Positions 43,525 to 53,035 of a DNA stretch of 64,000 bases are shown piece after piece. The notes beneath the pieces are model-generated. The model made no database searches. It saw only the letters and a program-made list of their open reading frames with translations, and had not been told where the DNA came from. The stretch lies in contig NZ_JAJNCL010000009.1 in assembly GCF_021025955.1 (NCBI RefSeq), positions 124,001-188,000 on the forward strand, read 5' to 3'. The stretch is from Rhodococcus qingshengii (GTDB lineage Bacteria; Actinomycetota; Actinomycetes; Mycobacteriales; Mycobacteriaceae). The number at the start of each line of letters is the position of its first letter. The first letter of the stretch is position 1. The translations under genes were made by a program, and so were the position numbers.

Positions 43525-44552
43525 CGAGCGTGCTCCCAATCCACCAAGTTCGGACGATCGATCCAAGGCTTGCCCTCACATGTCAACGCCTCGATGTCCG
43601 CGTCGACCATGATTCGAGCCAGTTCGGGGGTATGCACTGTCGCTTTCCAACCGAGCTTCTGCTCGGCCTTTCCGGCGTCCCCGATCAACGCATCGACTTC
43701 CGTCGGACGGAGATAGCGCTCATCGAAGCGCACATGATCTTCCCAGTTCAGGCCGGCATGCTCGAAGGCCACCGTCAGGAAGTCCTTGACCGAATAGTTG
43801 CCGCCAGTCGCGAGAACATAATCGTCCGGTTCGTCAGCCTGAAGCATCCTCCACATTCCCTCTACGTACTCCGGCGCGTATCCCCAGTCACGAATTGCAT
43901 CGAGATTGCCCATGTACAAGTTACTTTCAAGGCCAGCTTTGATTCGAGCGACTGCTCGCGTGATCTTGCGGGTCACGAACGTCTCACCACGGCGGGGGGA
44001 TTCGTGGTTGAACAGAATTCCATTCACGGCAAAGATCCCGTATGCCTCACGATAGTTCTTCGTGATCCAATACGAATAGACCTTCGCAGCGCCGTACGGC
44101 GACCGAGGGTAGAAGGGGGTCTGCTCGTCCTGCGGAGGTGGTGTTGCACCGAACATCTCGGAGCTGGACGCCTGGTAGAACCTGCATTCGAGCCCTGCCA
44201 TTCGAACAGCTTCGAGCAACCTGATCGACCCGATTCCCGTCGTGTCGCCGGTATGTTCAGGCTCGTCGAAGCTCACCCGTACGTGGGACTGCGCCGCGAG
44301 GTTGTAGACCTCGTCCGGCCGTATCTGTGCGAGAAGGGTGACCAAACGCGCCCCGTCGCTGAGATCTCCGTAATGGAGGAACAGCTTTGCATCCGGGGTG
44401 TGGGGATCTACATACATATGATCGATCCGAGCTGTATTGAACGTGGACGACCTACGAATAAGTCCGTGGACCTCGTATCCCTTGCTCAACAACAGCTCGG
44501 CCAGGTAGGAACCGTCTTGGCCTGTAATTCCGGTAATCAGTGCGCGTTTCAC
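43521..44552 (-). CDS. gmd: GDP-mannose 4,6-dehydratase
   Basis: It converts GDP-mannose to GDP-4-keto-6-deoxymannose, the first step to GDP-fucose. The start is GTG 44552 ([19 protein letters not shown]), 343 residues; the frame extends upstream without support. NADP-binding is GITGQDG (8-14). The active site is the S-S-E-MFG segment near 129-132 and Tyr153/Lys157 in [22 protein letters not shown] is characteristic of Gmd. It is followed by fcl with a 4-bp overlap and lies about 100 bp after the pyruvyl transferase gene. Other 6-deoxy-hexoses (rhamnose, perosamine) are possible from the same intermediate, but fcl makes fucose the likely product. Confidence 0.94.
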   Translation of the reverse strand: MKRALITGITGQDGSYLAELLLSKGYEVHGLIRRSSTFNTARIDHMYVDPHTPDAKLFLHYGDLSDGARLVTLLAQIRPDEVYNLAAQSHVRVSFDEPEHTGDTTGIGSIRLLEAVRMAGLECRFYQASSSEMFGATPPPQDEQTPFYPRSPYGAAKVYSYWITKNYREAYGIFAVNGILFNHESPRRGETFVTRKITRAVARIKAGLESNLYMGNLDAIRDWGYAPEYVEGMWRMLQADEPDDYVLATGGNYSVKDFLTVAFEHAGLNWEDHVRFDERYLRPTEVDALIGDAGKAEQKLGWKATVHTPELARIMVDADIEALTCEGKPWIDRPNLVDWEHAR

Positions 44553-44652
44553 TTGAAACCCCGTCCTCGAAGCAGATACTCGTCTGCGGATAGTCATCGG
44601 CCGAATTGTGTTGTGTGGGAGTACCGACCCCACAACCAGAACTGAGAAACCC

Positions 44653-45717
44653 TCACGGCATTACTGCCTCCTTGATCCGCGATCTCAAATCCTCCAGTTC
44701 CGCGGCAGCGGAATCCATTCCGTGGAAGATTCGGGCAGATTCGTCGTGCCCGAGATTCAAGCTGCCACCCGTCGAGTCGTCCATCCACAATGCCTGCGGC
44801 GCGAGTACCGGTTCCAGCGAATCCCTCAGCTTCGGTACCGAACTGCTGCCCGACATCACCGGTATCGATCCACCTCGAGCGCTCAGGATCAAAACATGGA
44901 GTCGGTCACTGATGGTCACAGCCGCGCGCTCGTACAGGGCACGGAGAGTGAACTCCTGTTGCCGATGGGTCACGTCATCGTCCCACCCCACGTAGGGAAT
45001 TCCGAGCGTCGCAGCAACTTCACGGTTGTGGTTGTCGTCCTCGACAACCTGGCAACAGGCCATCAGATCCAAACCACTTGCCGACACCTGATTGTGGATC
45101 GACCGAAGGTTCGCGTAGTTCACCGGTCGGTCATGCCGAAGCGAAAGCAAGGCTATTTCTCGGGCCGCAGATCCTTGGCCCGCCGACTTCGCTACGTCAG
45201 ATGCGCTGCCCCGGAACGCGAGATCGGGATAGAACCGGCTCTTACCTCGCAGATATTCGCACGTCCGTCTATCACGTGCCGCGTAGACATCGGCGACGCC
45301 GACGAGAATCTTCTCGGGTATTGCCGCGACGGAGCTTCGCACCTCGATCGATCGCCCCAAAACGAGGATTCGTGTACCGAATATGCGAAGCACCGCAAAG
45401 ACTGTCACCAGTAACGAGTGTTTAACGACGCTCGCGACCGAAGCGCCCAGAACTGCAGGCCCTGGCGCCATGACGATCACTGCCCGCTTGCGGCGCACCG
45501 TATCGGCCAATACTGCTCGCCAGAAACGAAAGCCCGAATTCATGACCTCGTCGGTTGGTTCCCAATCGAAGGCATCGACGTACTCCGCGCTCATACTGCC
45601 CGAAAAAACTACGGGACTCAATCCCAGGCCGCGCATGTAATCGACTGCTGTTCGGCGTATCTCGATGTCTCCCAGATTCCCCTGGGCTGCCGCAATACTC
45701 ATGAAGAACCTACGCAT
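44653..45717 (-). CDS. Polysaccharide pyruvyl transferase family protein
   Basis: It transfers pyruvate from phosphoenolpyruvate to a sugar, making a 4,6-ketal that adds negative charge. The 354 residues start [20 protein letters not shown] (the N-terminal NxGD motif) from ATG 45717 with a GAGGAGGG ribosome-binding site. The middle has [20 protein letters not shown] and the C-terminal part has the conserved [20 protein letters not shown]. These are the hallmarks of PF04230. It overlaps the flippase gene by 8 bp. The acceptor sugar cannot be told from sequence. Confidence 0.88.
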   Translation of the reverse strand: MRRFFMSIAAAQGNLGDIEIRRTAVDYMRGLGLSPVVFSGSMSAEYVDAFDWEPTDEVMNSGFRFWRAVLADTVRRKRAVIVMAPGPAVLGASVASVVKHSLLVTVFAVLRIFGTRILVLGRSIEVRSSVAAIPEKILVGVADVYAARDRRTCEYLRGKSRFYPDLAFRGSASDVAKSAGQGSAAREIALLSLRHDRPVNYANLRSIHNQVSASGLDLMACCQVVEDDNHNREVAATLGIPYVGWDDDVTHRQQEFTLRALYERAAVTISDRLHVLILSARGGSIPVMSGSSSVPKLRDSLEPVLAPQALWMDDSTGGSLNLGHDESARIFHGMDSAAAELEDLRSRIKEAVMP

Positions 45718-46921
45718 GGGGATCCCTCCTCATTGCAACGACAACGACGCAGGTCAGGAATACGGTTTGAAGTACGTAGCTGAGCGAGAGCGACCATCCA
45801 GCTCCGAGCGCCCCGTAACGGGGAGCCGCCACCACGATTCCGACTAGGCAGATCAACGTGCTCAAAACAGTTATGTAGGAGACAACTTCAACTCTGCCCG
45901 TGCCTTGCAGAATTGCGTTCAACTGCGACGAGATCGCTGCGAAGATCAAACTGAAGCAGACGACCTGCATTACCGGTACCGCGTCTACATATGCAGCGCC
46001 CAAAACCGGTGGCACGACTACAGGTATGACTGCCGCGATCACACCGAAGATCACCGCGCTGGCGAGACACACATACATCGCGGGTCGCAGAATACTCTGG
46101 GTGATTCGCCCAGTCGTCGAGCGCGCCGCTGCAGGCATGAGAACTGCCGCAAATGAAGTGGGAATCAGCCGCAGCGGAGTGGTGATACGACTCGTCACGC
46201 CGTAGATTCCGGAGACTGCCGGGGATGTCACGAGTCCAACCAGCAGTACGTCGAAGTTACGCGTCTGAGTGGCAACGGAATTCAACCAGAAGTGCGATGA
46301 CTTACGAAGAATCGACGTATACGATCGCCTCGATCTGATACGAGTGATTACCGGTCCGAGCCGAATGGCCACGAAGACAGCGATCATGGAGGAGAACGCG
46401 AGACCCACTGAATACCAGAACACTGCATCGACACCCGAGAGCCAAGCGGCCGCGACGAAGACGAGGGCAAGTGCTCGTCGAAGGAGCAATGATACGGCGT
46501 TCTGCCAGGTATTCCCGTCAGCGAGTGGTAGCGAAAGCAGCGTCTCGACGTAATTGTCCAGGACAACCCACACTGCCAATGGCACAACGAACCAAAGCCT
46601 CGGCTCGAACGCCGAGGCCACAGCCGCGATCATTACCAGCAACGCCCCAACGGCCAGATTGGCGCGGCGCGAGAACTCCAAAGTCGAAGCGATGAGAGGT
46701 TCCTGGTCACCCAACGCACGGATTCGAACCAGAAATGGGGTGAACCCGAAGTTCAGAACGGTTTGAAGCACCAGTCCGACGCCATAAGCCGCAGCGAAGA
46801 TTCCAAAGCCGGACGGCCCGGAGATGCGAGCGAGGAGAACCATGCTCAGTGCCTGAATCAACGCGCCGACAAGACGTCCGCCGGCGATTCCGGTGAACTG
46901 CACCACCAGGGGGTTAGCCAT
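45710..46921 (-). CDS. Wzx-type polysaccharide flippase
   Basis: It moves lipid-linked repeat units across the membrane. The start is ATG 46921 (MANPLVVQFTGIAG) with GAAGG upstream, 403 residues. It has about 12 hydrophobic helices of the MATE/MOP polysaccharide-export fold, e.g. GIAGGRLVGALIQALSMVLL (about 11-30), LNFGFTPFLVRI, ALGAGWSLSLSYVLQTVFLT near the end. Short basic cytoplasmic loops occur between helices (RLGPVITRIRSRRSYTSILR). The gene overlaps the pyruvyl transferase and follows the acetyltransferase by 70 bp. Together with the Wzy-like protein at 55950 and the kinase it completes a Wzx/Wzy pathway. Confidence 0.88.
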   Translation of the reverse strand: MANPLVVQFTGIAGGRLVGALIQALSMVLLARISGPSGFGIFAAAYGVGLVLQTVLNFGFTPFLVRIRALGDQEPLIASTLEFSRRANLAVGALLVMIAAVASAFEPRLWFVVPLAVWVVLDNYVETLLSLPLADGNTWQNAVSLLLRRALALVFVAAAWLSGVDAVFWYSVGLAFSSMIAVFVAIRLGPVITRIRSRRSYTSILRKSSHFWLNSVATQTRNFDVLLVGLVTSPAVSGIYGVTSRITTPLRLIPTSFAAVLMPAAARSTTGRITQSILRPAMYVCLASAVIFGVIAAVIPVVVPPVLGAAYVDAVPVMQVVCFSLIFAAISSQLNAILQGTGRVEVVSYITVLSTLICLVGIVVAAPRYGALGAGWSLSLSYVLQTVFLTCVVVVAMRRDPHA

Positions 46922-46991
46922 CACCTTCACGTGGCACCAACCAAGTGGTGGAACGACTGTATGACTCCAGCGCAAAGCGGCCGTGTGCTTC

Positions 46992-47531
46992 TCATACTCG
47001 TCCGATCACCGCGACCGGGGCACGGACAATTGCACTCGCCGGAACATCCGATATGACAAGGCAATTCGCGCCAATCACCGAGTGGTCACCGATCGACGTA
47101 CCACGGAGGACGGTAGATCTGGCCGCAATCCATACGCCATCGCCGATGACGATCGGTCCATTGTCGAACTCGAAAGTCCGTGATTTTCTGCGATGACTGC
47201 CCGAGCACAGGAAAACATCCTGCGAGACGCAACTGTTCGACCCGATGCTCACCGGTTCGAGATTGAGGATCCACGCTCCCTCACCCACCCAGGTGTTGTC
47301 GCCGATCGAGAGCTTCCACGGCCAATGGATCTTCACGTTGTGCCGTATCAGGACTGCTTCACCGATCTGAGCGCCGAACAGTCTGAGAATGGCGACCCTC
47401 ATGCGTGCCGGCACGAACCAAGCCCGGAAGAGCGGTGCCACCGCGAGCCAGGCGATCTGCACTGACGCCGGACGTCCCTTGTCATATCCTGCCCCGGTGA
47501 ATTCGCCGAGGGAGAGCTGTGGATGGGTCAC
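46992..47531 (-). CDS. WcaF-like O-acetyltransferase
   Basis: This 179-residue left-handed beta-helix acyltransferase resembles WcaF from colanic-acid clusters, which O-acetylates a sugar using acetyl-CoA. It starts GTG 47531 and overlaps the preceding gene by 4 bp. Hexapeptide repeats are seen from about 55 to 165 (IGEAVLIRHNV, IGDNTWVGEGAWI, IGSNSCVSQDV, IGDGVWIAARSTV, IGDHSVIGANCLV). The LCSGSHRRKS loop holds the catalytic His. A hydrophobic N-terminal stretch (WLAVAPLFRAWFVPARM) may associate with membrane. Target sugar unknown. Confidence 0.9.
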   Translation of the reverse strand: MTHPQLSLGEFTGAGYDKGRPASVQIAWLAVAPLFRAWFVPARMRVAILRLFGAQIGEAVLIRHNVKIHWPWKLSIGDNTWVGEGAWILNLEPVSIGSNSCVSQDVFLCSGSHRRKSRTFEFDNGPIVIGDGVWIAARSTVLRGTSIGDHSVIGANCLVISDVPASAIVRAPVAVIGRV

Positions 47532-48808
47532 CGCGCTCGGGCTTCCGTCAGTCGAGTCGGCGAACTCGCTCGGTTGACAAGTCGGTCGAACAGTTCGCCG
47601 AACGCGATAGTGGCAGAACCGGGAGACAGTACTTCGTGCACGTACTCCCTCCCGTTTCGCGCGAGTTGCTCCGAACGGGCGGGGTCAGCCACCAACATCT
47701 CTATTTCACGAACCAATGCCTCCGGATTGCCGGCGTCAACGCGTACTCCCGCCCCTGACAGGGCGATCTCTTCGCCCGACGCACTGTCCGCAGACGTAGC
47801 CGCGACGACTGGCACCCCTGAGGCGAAATACGAAGTGAGTTTGCTCGGAACAGCCATACTGCGAAGATCGGCCAACTCGTTGAGAAGTAGCGCATCCGCT
47901 GCACGTAGCACGTCGGTGAAGGTTTCGCTGCCAACAGGATCCATGAATTCGATCCCCGCGCATCCCTTGGACAACTCTTCGAGATGGGCTCGCTGATTCC
48001 CGTCTCCCATCAGCACGAATTTGATATCGGACTGCCGTGCATCGAGCAAACGCGCGGCGTCCACCACGTTTTCGAGCCCTTGCTTTGCACCCATGTTTCC
48101 GGCGTGCAGAACTATCTTCTGGTCCGGCCCCCATCCCAATCGTCTTCGCGAATCCTCTCGGGCGCAAGCAGACTGGGAGAGGTCGAGGTGGGTCCAGTTC
48201 CTGATAACCGTGATGCTGCTCGAATCGACGCCGAGGTTCTCCTGGGCATGCTTCGCAAACCGCGGATGGATCACGACAACCTGATCGGACTTTCGCAAGA
48301 TCCAAGACTCGACTCGATCGACGAGAGACGACAATCCACCGCTCAGTTGGCCGGTCTCGGAAGCGCCCAGTCCGTAGAAGTCCTGCACCCACAGCACCAC
48401 GGGTGTGCGCGACCGAAAGAGCCTGGTCCTGATGACAAAGGCCGCTGAGGACAAGAGTGTTGGGCTTACACACAGAACGAGGTCTGCCCGGTGGAAAAGA
48501 GTCGCCCAGGACGCCCTCAGAGCGAAGCTTGCCTCCATCAGTATTCTTCGCAGGAAACTGGGATTCCGAGGGATGTAGTGACGGAGTCTGTGCACTGTCA
48601 GATTCTCTGACTTCTCGACCGAAGACAGTCCCGAGAAACCATCCATCTTTTTCCAGAATGGATAGTGCGGATACCCCGTCACCATCCTGACGTCAGCACC
48701 AGCATCCGCTATCGCATTTGCCAAGCCCTCAGTGTAAGGAGCGATACCGGTTGGCTCAGGGGAATAGTTGATTCCCACGATCAGGATTTTGTTTCCCCGA
48801 TTATCCAT
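47528..48808 (-). CDS. GT4-family glycosyltransferase (WbuB/WcaI-like)
   Basis: This retaining GT-B glycosyltransferase adds a sugar to the lipid-linked repeat unit. The start is ATG 48808 (MDNRGNKILIVGINYSPEPT), 426 residues; an ATG at 48817 has a ribosome-binding sequence too close. NYSPEPTGIAPYT is the WcaI/WbuB N-terminal signature. The second Rossmann domain has VLHAGNMGAKQGLENVVDA and the C-terminal donor motif SKLTSYFASGVPVVAAT. Related proteins transfer fucose or N-acetylfucosamine (from memory), which fits the fcl gene here, but the sugar is not certain. It overlaps the WcaF-like gene by 4 bp. Confidence 0.88.
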   Translation of the reverse strand: MDNRGNKILIVGINYSPEPTGIAPYTEGLANAIADAGADVRMVTGYPHYPFWKKMDGFSGLSSVEKSENLTVHRLRHYIPRNPSFLRRILMEASFALRASWATLFHRADLVLCVSPTLLSSAAFVIRTRLFRSRTPVVLWVQDFYGLGASETGQLSGGLSSLVDRVESWILRKSDQVVVIHPRFAKHAQENLGVDSSSITVIRNWTHLDLSQSACAREDSRRRLGWGPDQKIVLHAGNMGAKQGLENVVDAARLLDARQSDIKFVLMGDGNQRAHLEELSKGCAGIEFMDPVGSETFTDVLRAADALLLNELADLRSMAVPSKLTSYFASGVPVVAATSADSASGEEIALSGAGVRVDAGNPEALVREIEMLVADPARSEQLARNGREYVHEVLSPGSATIAFGELFDRLVNRASSPTRLTEARAR

Positions 48809-48834
48809 CGTGCTCATTTCCCTTTTCAGCTCAC

Positions 48835-49392
48835 TCAGGACGACAGTCCGTGCACAGCTTGCAGGTGTGCACTTCTCTGCGTATCACTCTCGAATCTTTC
48901 GCCGACTTTCCGTGCGGGAACTCCGACATTCACAGAGAAACTCTCGACGTCACTCGTCACGACCGAACCTGCTCCGATCACGGCACCGTCGCCTATCGTC
49001 ACACCGCTCAATATCACCGAACAAGCGCCTATCCATACATCTGTTCCAATTTCGACAGAATCACGAGCGCCAGGCTCTCGGTCTCCCACCCACGTCGACG
49101 CGAGCATCGGAATACCCACTTCGTCGATCGCGTGGTCTTCACGCCCTACGATGTAGACATTCATTCCGATCATGACGTGGGATCCGATCGAACCGTCTAC
49201 CTGGATAACAGTCCGAGGCCCGACGCTGACATTATCGCCGATATTCAATCCGTGAGGCGCACTGATGATTGCCCCACGGCCGGCGTTGAAGTCACGTCCT
49301 ACTGAAACATTGCCGTTCGATATTGCCAGCCCGTTCATGAATCCTCGAAGGGCTCGCCTAACCCCTGACGGGAGGCGGGATCGGTTACTCAT
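48835..49392 (-). CDS. Hexapeptide-repeat acyltransferase
   Basis: This 185-residue left-handed beta-helix acyltransferase of the maltose/galactoside O-acetyltransferase type probably modifies a sugar of the polymer. The start is ATG 49392 (MSNRSRL), overlapping the upstream stop as ATGA; an earlier ATG at 49416 is less likely. Repeats include VGRDFNAGRGAII, IGDNVSVGPRTVI, IGSHVMIGMNVYI, IGTDVWIGACSVI and IGDGAVIGAGSVV, with the conserved GREDHAID loop carrying the catalytic His. The C-terminal VNVGVPARKVGERF is typical. A second acylation besides the WcaF-like enzyme would be unusual but is common in EPS clusters. Confidence 0.86.
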   Translation of the reverse strand: MSNRSRLPSGVRRALRGFMNGLAISNGNVSVGRDFNAGRGAIISAPHGLNIGDNVSVGPRTVIQVDGSIGSHVMIGMNVYIVGREDHAIDEVGIPMLASTWVGDREPGARDSVEIGTDVWIGACSVILSGVTIGDGAVIGAGSVVTSDVESFSVNVGVPARKVGERFESDTQRSAHLQAVHGLSS

Positions 49393-50564
49393 CGTGCGAC
49401 CATCTCCTTGGGCCATCCGTCTTTGTCGAATTCAACGACCTGCCCTCTTAACGCGGCAGAGATACCCGATGCCATCGACTCAGCGGAATAGAGTTCTCCA
49501 ACCTTCGTTGATATTTCCCTTGCCGATACGGGATTGGAGTCCAGATACAGAAAGTAATCGCGTAGTGCCACGGCCAGCGATTCCTCGGTTGTCGGCGAGT
49601 AGCTCTGCATCGGACCGACTACGGCAAGCTCGATCTCAGGGGCGTGCGGGGCATCCTCGGGATACAGCATCGGAACTCCGAATCCCAGGCTCTGAGTGAC
49701 ACTCAATCCGACGTATCCTGGAGAGACCGACATGATTGATCGTGCGTAGATTTCGGCAAGCTCGACGGGGCTTTCGATACGTCCGTGTAGAACAACGGAT
49801 TCTTCGAGACCGAAATCTGAAATTTGCTTCTCTATCGTTTCCGTAGCATTTCCGAAACCTACGATTTCCAAGACGGCACCCTTGTCTTTGAGGCCCGATC
49901 GATGGAAAGCCGGAATCAATTGATCCACGTTCTTCTCGGCAACCAATCGACCGACATAGACTATTGATTTACGTGATTCAGTGGCGTTCTCGACGTTGAT
50001 ATGAGCGCGCTTGTACAAAGAATTCGGCGCTACCCACACTGGCTGGTCCGGTATCTCGCGCCTGGCCGGGACTACGCTGGCGTATCCGTAGAGAATAGTT
50101 CCCTGAGACAACCGGCGCATCGTCCGTCGAAGAAAAGCCGTCTTCGATGAAGACCCTTCTCTGGGATGAAGGTGACCCCAAACCAAAGTACGGCGTCGCA
50201 TAATTCGCCGAAGGGCTAGAATACCCCACGCCGTGAGACTCCGGGGGTTCAAATCCAGGATGGTCACAGAAGCAGAAAGCGGATTTCTCCAGGAGCCAAC
50301 CTGAAGAAGAACCTTGCCACCGAAGATTCCGATCCGTCGAACTCGCTCATAGAAATCCTTGTCGATACCAGTTCGAACCGTAGGATCCAGTCCGTAGTCC
50401 GAGGCAAGAATGCGGAGATTGCCATTTTCCATCTCGCGCAACACTTCGATGCACGGATTCCGATACGTTGGAATTACCGCCAAGTACATCGAATATTTCG
50501 ACGATGACATCGAAACGGTTCCCCCAAAGTTCTCATCGAGTATGACCGATTGGCCAGTGTGCAT
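49389..50564 (-). CDS. Glycosyltransferase, GT4-like
   Basis: This GT-B-type glycosyltransferase of about 391 residues starts at ATG 50564 (GAGGGAA upstream) or possibly ATG 50510; the earlier in-frame ATG at 50600 is less likely. The C-terminal half has the GT4 donor site: SIVYVGRLVAEKNVDQLIPA, LEIVGFGN, VVLHGRIESPVELAEIYARS and SVSPGYVGLSVTQSLGFGVP. The N-terminal half is atypical and low-scoring to the eye (MYLAVIPTYRNPCIEVL), so its acceptor is unknown. It lies between the acyltransferase and the initiating transferase and is likely to add the second or third sugar. Confidence 0.82.
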   Translation of the reverse strand: MHTGQSVILDENFGGTVSMSSSKYSMYLAVIPTYRNPCIEVLREMENGNLRILASDYGLDPTVRTGIDKDFYERVRRIGIFGGKVLLQVGSWRNPLSASVTILDLNPRSLTAWGILALRRIMRRRTLVWGHLHPREGSSSKTAFLRRTMRRLSQGTILYGYASVVPARREIPDQPVWVAPNSLYKRAHINVENATESRKSIVYVGRLVAEKNVDQLIPAFHRSGLKDKGAVLEIVGFGNATETIEKQISDFGLEESVVLHGRIESPVELAEIYARSIMSVSPGYVGLSVTQSLGFGVPMLYPEDAPHAPEIELAVVGPMQSYSPTTEESLAVALRDYFLYLDSNPVSAREISTKVGELYSAESMASGISAALRGQVVEFDKDGWPKEMVAR

Positions 50565-50657
50565 TGCGCAATTCCCTCTACATCGGATCCCAGGCTGCAT
50601 TCACCGGGAATAGCGAATCGGATTCGCGATTTGAATACAAAAGAATGACAGAACCGA

Positions 50658-52178
50658 TCAGTAAGCGCCGTCACTTGCCATTACGGCTTTGAGCGTTTTC
50701 ACGACGATCATGACGTCCCCAACCATCGACCAGTTGTCGACATAGGACAGATCCAGTCGAACAGTTTCTTCCCACGAAAGATCCGAGCGCCCACTTACCT
50801 GCCACAAACCGGTGATCCCTGGTTTGACCAGCAGTCTCCTTTTCACGGCCCCGTCGTACGCCTCTACCTCACGCCTCAACGGCGGCCTGGGACCAACCAC
50901 ACTCATCTCGCGACGGAGCACGTTGACGAACTGGGGCAACTCGTCTATTGAAAACTTTCGAATGACGCGTCCTACCTTGGTAACCCGAGGATCGTCACGC
51001 ATCTTGAACAGAACGCCGGCGCCCTCGTTGTCCGACAGGAGACTGTCGACCTGCGCGTCGGCGTTTTGAACCATAGATCGGAACTTCAGCATCGGGAAAG
51101 GAACCCCGTCTAATCCCATTCGCTCTGACCGATAGAGCACAGGACCCCGACTGGTGAACTTCACTGCCAACGCCGTCGCGATCAACACCGGACTGATCAG
51201 GATGAGAATGACAGACGCGAAGACGACGTCGAATGCCGTCTTGGCGAACCGTTGCGCACCGTGGTAGCGCGGACGTTCGACGTGAATCAGTGGAAGACCG
51301 GCCACCGGCCGCATCGAAAGCCGGGGACCGGAAACGTCCAGGATTCCAGGTGCTACAACAAGATCAACGTCCTTGCACTCCAGATCCCAGGCCAGTTTCC
51401 GCATACCGTCGTACCCGAGGTGTTCCGTCGCAGTGACCGCCACAGCATCGGCACCGACCAAGTCGAGCGCGTCAGTCACGTCGTGCTCGTCCCCGAGGAC
51501 CGGTATTTCGTTGCCGTCGACGACTATGACTCTGTCCCGACGACCTAGTTGACTCGGTTGGCAAACGCCCACTACCCGATAACCGTCGCCGGGAGCTCGT
51601 TCGAAGGTTTGGGCCAGTTTCTTGACTGCAACGGGGCTTCCTACAACCAACACGGATGTCTGGAAGTCGCCTCGAGACCGCTTCCGCGCGATGACCTTTC
51701 GCCAGATCCAGCGGCTTGCCATCAGCGCCGTCAGCCCAACCGGGAATGCAAAGGCCAGATAGAGTCGCGCGATGTCCAACTGCAGCAGAAGACTGACAAT
51801 CGCAATGAGTCCGAAGAGGCGAACTGTCGCTACGAAAATTCGCCTGTACTCTTCGGGGCCGCTGCCGATCACACGGATCGATCGAGTGCGGAAGATGCCC
51901 AGAGACGATAACCACATTGCCGCCAACGCAATTGACACACCGGTGTAACTCAGTTGCCCGAGGATGCCGGAGCTCACCGCACGGCCGTCCCCGCCGAACC
52001 GTAGCCACTGAGCCAGGAAAACTGTCCCCACGATGATCACCGAGTCGCCCAGGAACAGTCTCCTGCGGTATGCCGTTTCCCATTCCCGCCGTGAAGTCGA
52101 TCCGCGGCGGAGGTCGGGCACTGCACGGGGAAGCGTGTGCTTGTTCTTGCCCAGCGTGGACACGTCGAGCGCCGTCAC
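50658..52178 (-). CDS. Polyprenyl-phosphate sugar phosphotransferase that starts the repeat unit
   Basis: It transfers sugar-1-phosphate to undecaprenyl/decaprenyl phosphate. The 506 residues start at GTG 52178 with GGAAGGGA upstream. The N-terminal half has four helices (about 40-160), then a Rossmann-like CoA-binding_3 domain (SVLVVGSPVAVKKLAQTF, about 171). A fifth helix FAKTAFDVVFASVILILISP precedes the catalytic Bac_transf domain with the classic GPVLYRSERMG, LKFRSMVQNAD, KFSIDELPQFVNVLRREMSV, VGPRPPLRREV and KPGITGLWQVSGRSDLSW motifs. It is the first gene of the leftward operon, so the operon is read from here. The sugar is probably glucose or galactose by family; not certain. Confidence 0.93.
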   Translation of the reverse strand: MTALDVSTLGKNKHTLPRAVPDLRRGSTSRREWETAYRRRLFLGDSVIIVGTVFLAQWLRFGGDGRAVSSGILGQLSYTGVSIALAAMWLSSLGIFRTRSIRVIGSGPEEYRRIFVATVRLFGLIAIVSLLLQLDIARLYLAFAFPVGLTALMASRWIWRKVIARKRSRGDFQTSVLVVGSPVAVKKLAQTFERAPGDGYRVVGVCQPSQLGRRDRVIVVDGNEIPVLGDEHDVTDALDLVGADAVAVTATEHLGYDGMRKLAWDLECKDVDLVVAPGILDVSGPRLSMRPVAGLPLIHVERPRYHGAQRFAKTAFDVVFASVILILISPVLIATALAVKFTSRGPVLYRSERMGLDGVPFPMLKFRSMVQNADAQVDSLLSDNEGAGVLFKMRDDPRVTKVGRVIRKFSIDELPQFVNVLRREMSVVGPRPPLRREVEAYDGAVKRRLLVKPGITGLWQVSGRSDLSWEETVRLDLSYVDNWSMVGDVMIVVKTLKAVMASDGAY

Positions 52179-53035
52179 GTGATCAGTCCCTTCCTCATTC
52201 GTGGAATCCGTGCGTCATTGAATTCGTACGTCGTTGACAGGTGTTGAGCGTGATTCGTCAGATCGAGCAATACGCTGAAACAGCAAATCGCTCGCTTCGA
52301 TCCGTTAAGTGCAATTCCTCCAGAATCGGAACGCTCTCACGCTCCGAGTGGATTACATTTCAGCACTGTCTGCGCGCAGGATCAAACGCAAAGTCGCCCC
52401 AGTTCAGGCCCGTAGCCGCGCACGCCCCCGCGCATTCCAATCTGACCGCAGCGCAACCGCTTTGCGACTTGCCTTTCGGGCGCTGCTCGATCGGAACAAC
52501 GGGGCGAAAGATCGATTCAGAAGCAACTTTCGCGTTACTTCGTCGAAAGTGCAGCAAACAGAAGGACCTTACTCGTCAGTAGGCGGTTGCCACAGCGCAC
52601 CGCCTCACCGATACCGCCTGAATAGAGGATCATTTCCATCGGTAACCGACGCAATGACTTTCGCCGACAGAAGGTGCCTGCGCCGTTGGGGACCTACGTC
52701 CCCGGCAGGGATCTTGGTCCCTACTGCCGATTCGATGTGCAATTCGAAGGCGAATAGCCATACAGCCCTTGCTGATACAGGTATCGCCCCCGAAGCAAGA
52801 TCAGGTCGTCTGTCCAGTTCACGACAAACCGACCGCTGAAATGAATTTTTCATTCATCTCACTATGTGAGATTTCTACCCGGCTTCAGCCGTTCCACATC
52901 GGGGTGTTAGGAGTTCGCACCTTGTAACCGATCACGTAAGGTCGACAAAAGTCGGGTTCGTTGACACATGCTCACGCTGGCCGACACGTCCGGCGCAGCC
53001 CGAGTAGACGACCAGTTCGAATAGGACTACATATC
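52179..53035. other. Long divergent intergenic region at the centre of the polysaccharide locus
   Basis: These 857 bp between the divergent operons show no convincing gene; a 176-residue frame on the plus strand has no homology-like features or ribosome-binding site. It probably contains promoters for the initiating transferase operon and for the exosortase-like operon. A perfect palindrome TCTCACTATGTGAGA lies at 52857-52871, next to an ATGAAT/ATTCAT inverted pair at 52841-52857. Confidence 0.55.
52857..52871. promoter_or_regulatory. Perfect palindrome, probable operator
   Basis: TCTCAC-TAT-GTGAGA is a perfect 6-3-6 palindrome located 165 bp before the exosortase-like gene. Its size suits a dimeric repressor (GntR- or LacI-like). 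It lies in the shared divergent region and so could control either operon. Confidence 0.45.

Noticed and set aside
52309..52839. A 176-residue frame in the central intergenic region
   Set aside because: Arg/Ser-rich composition without secondary-structure pattern, no ribosome-binding site, and located where promoters are expected.
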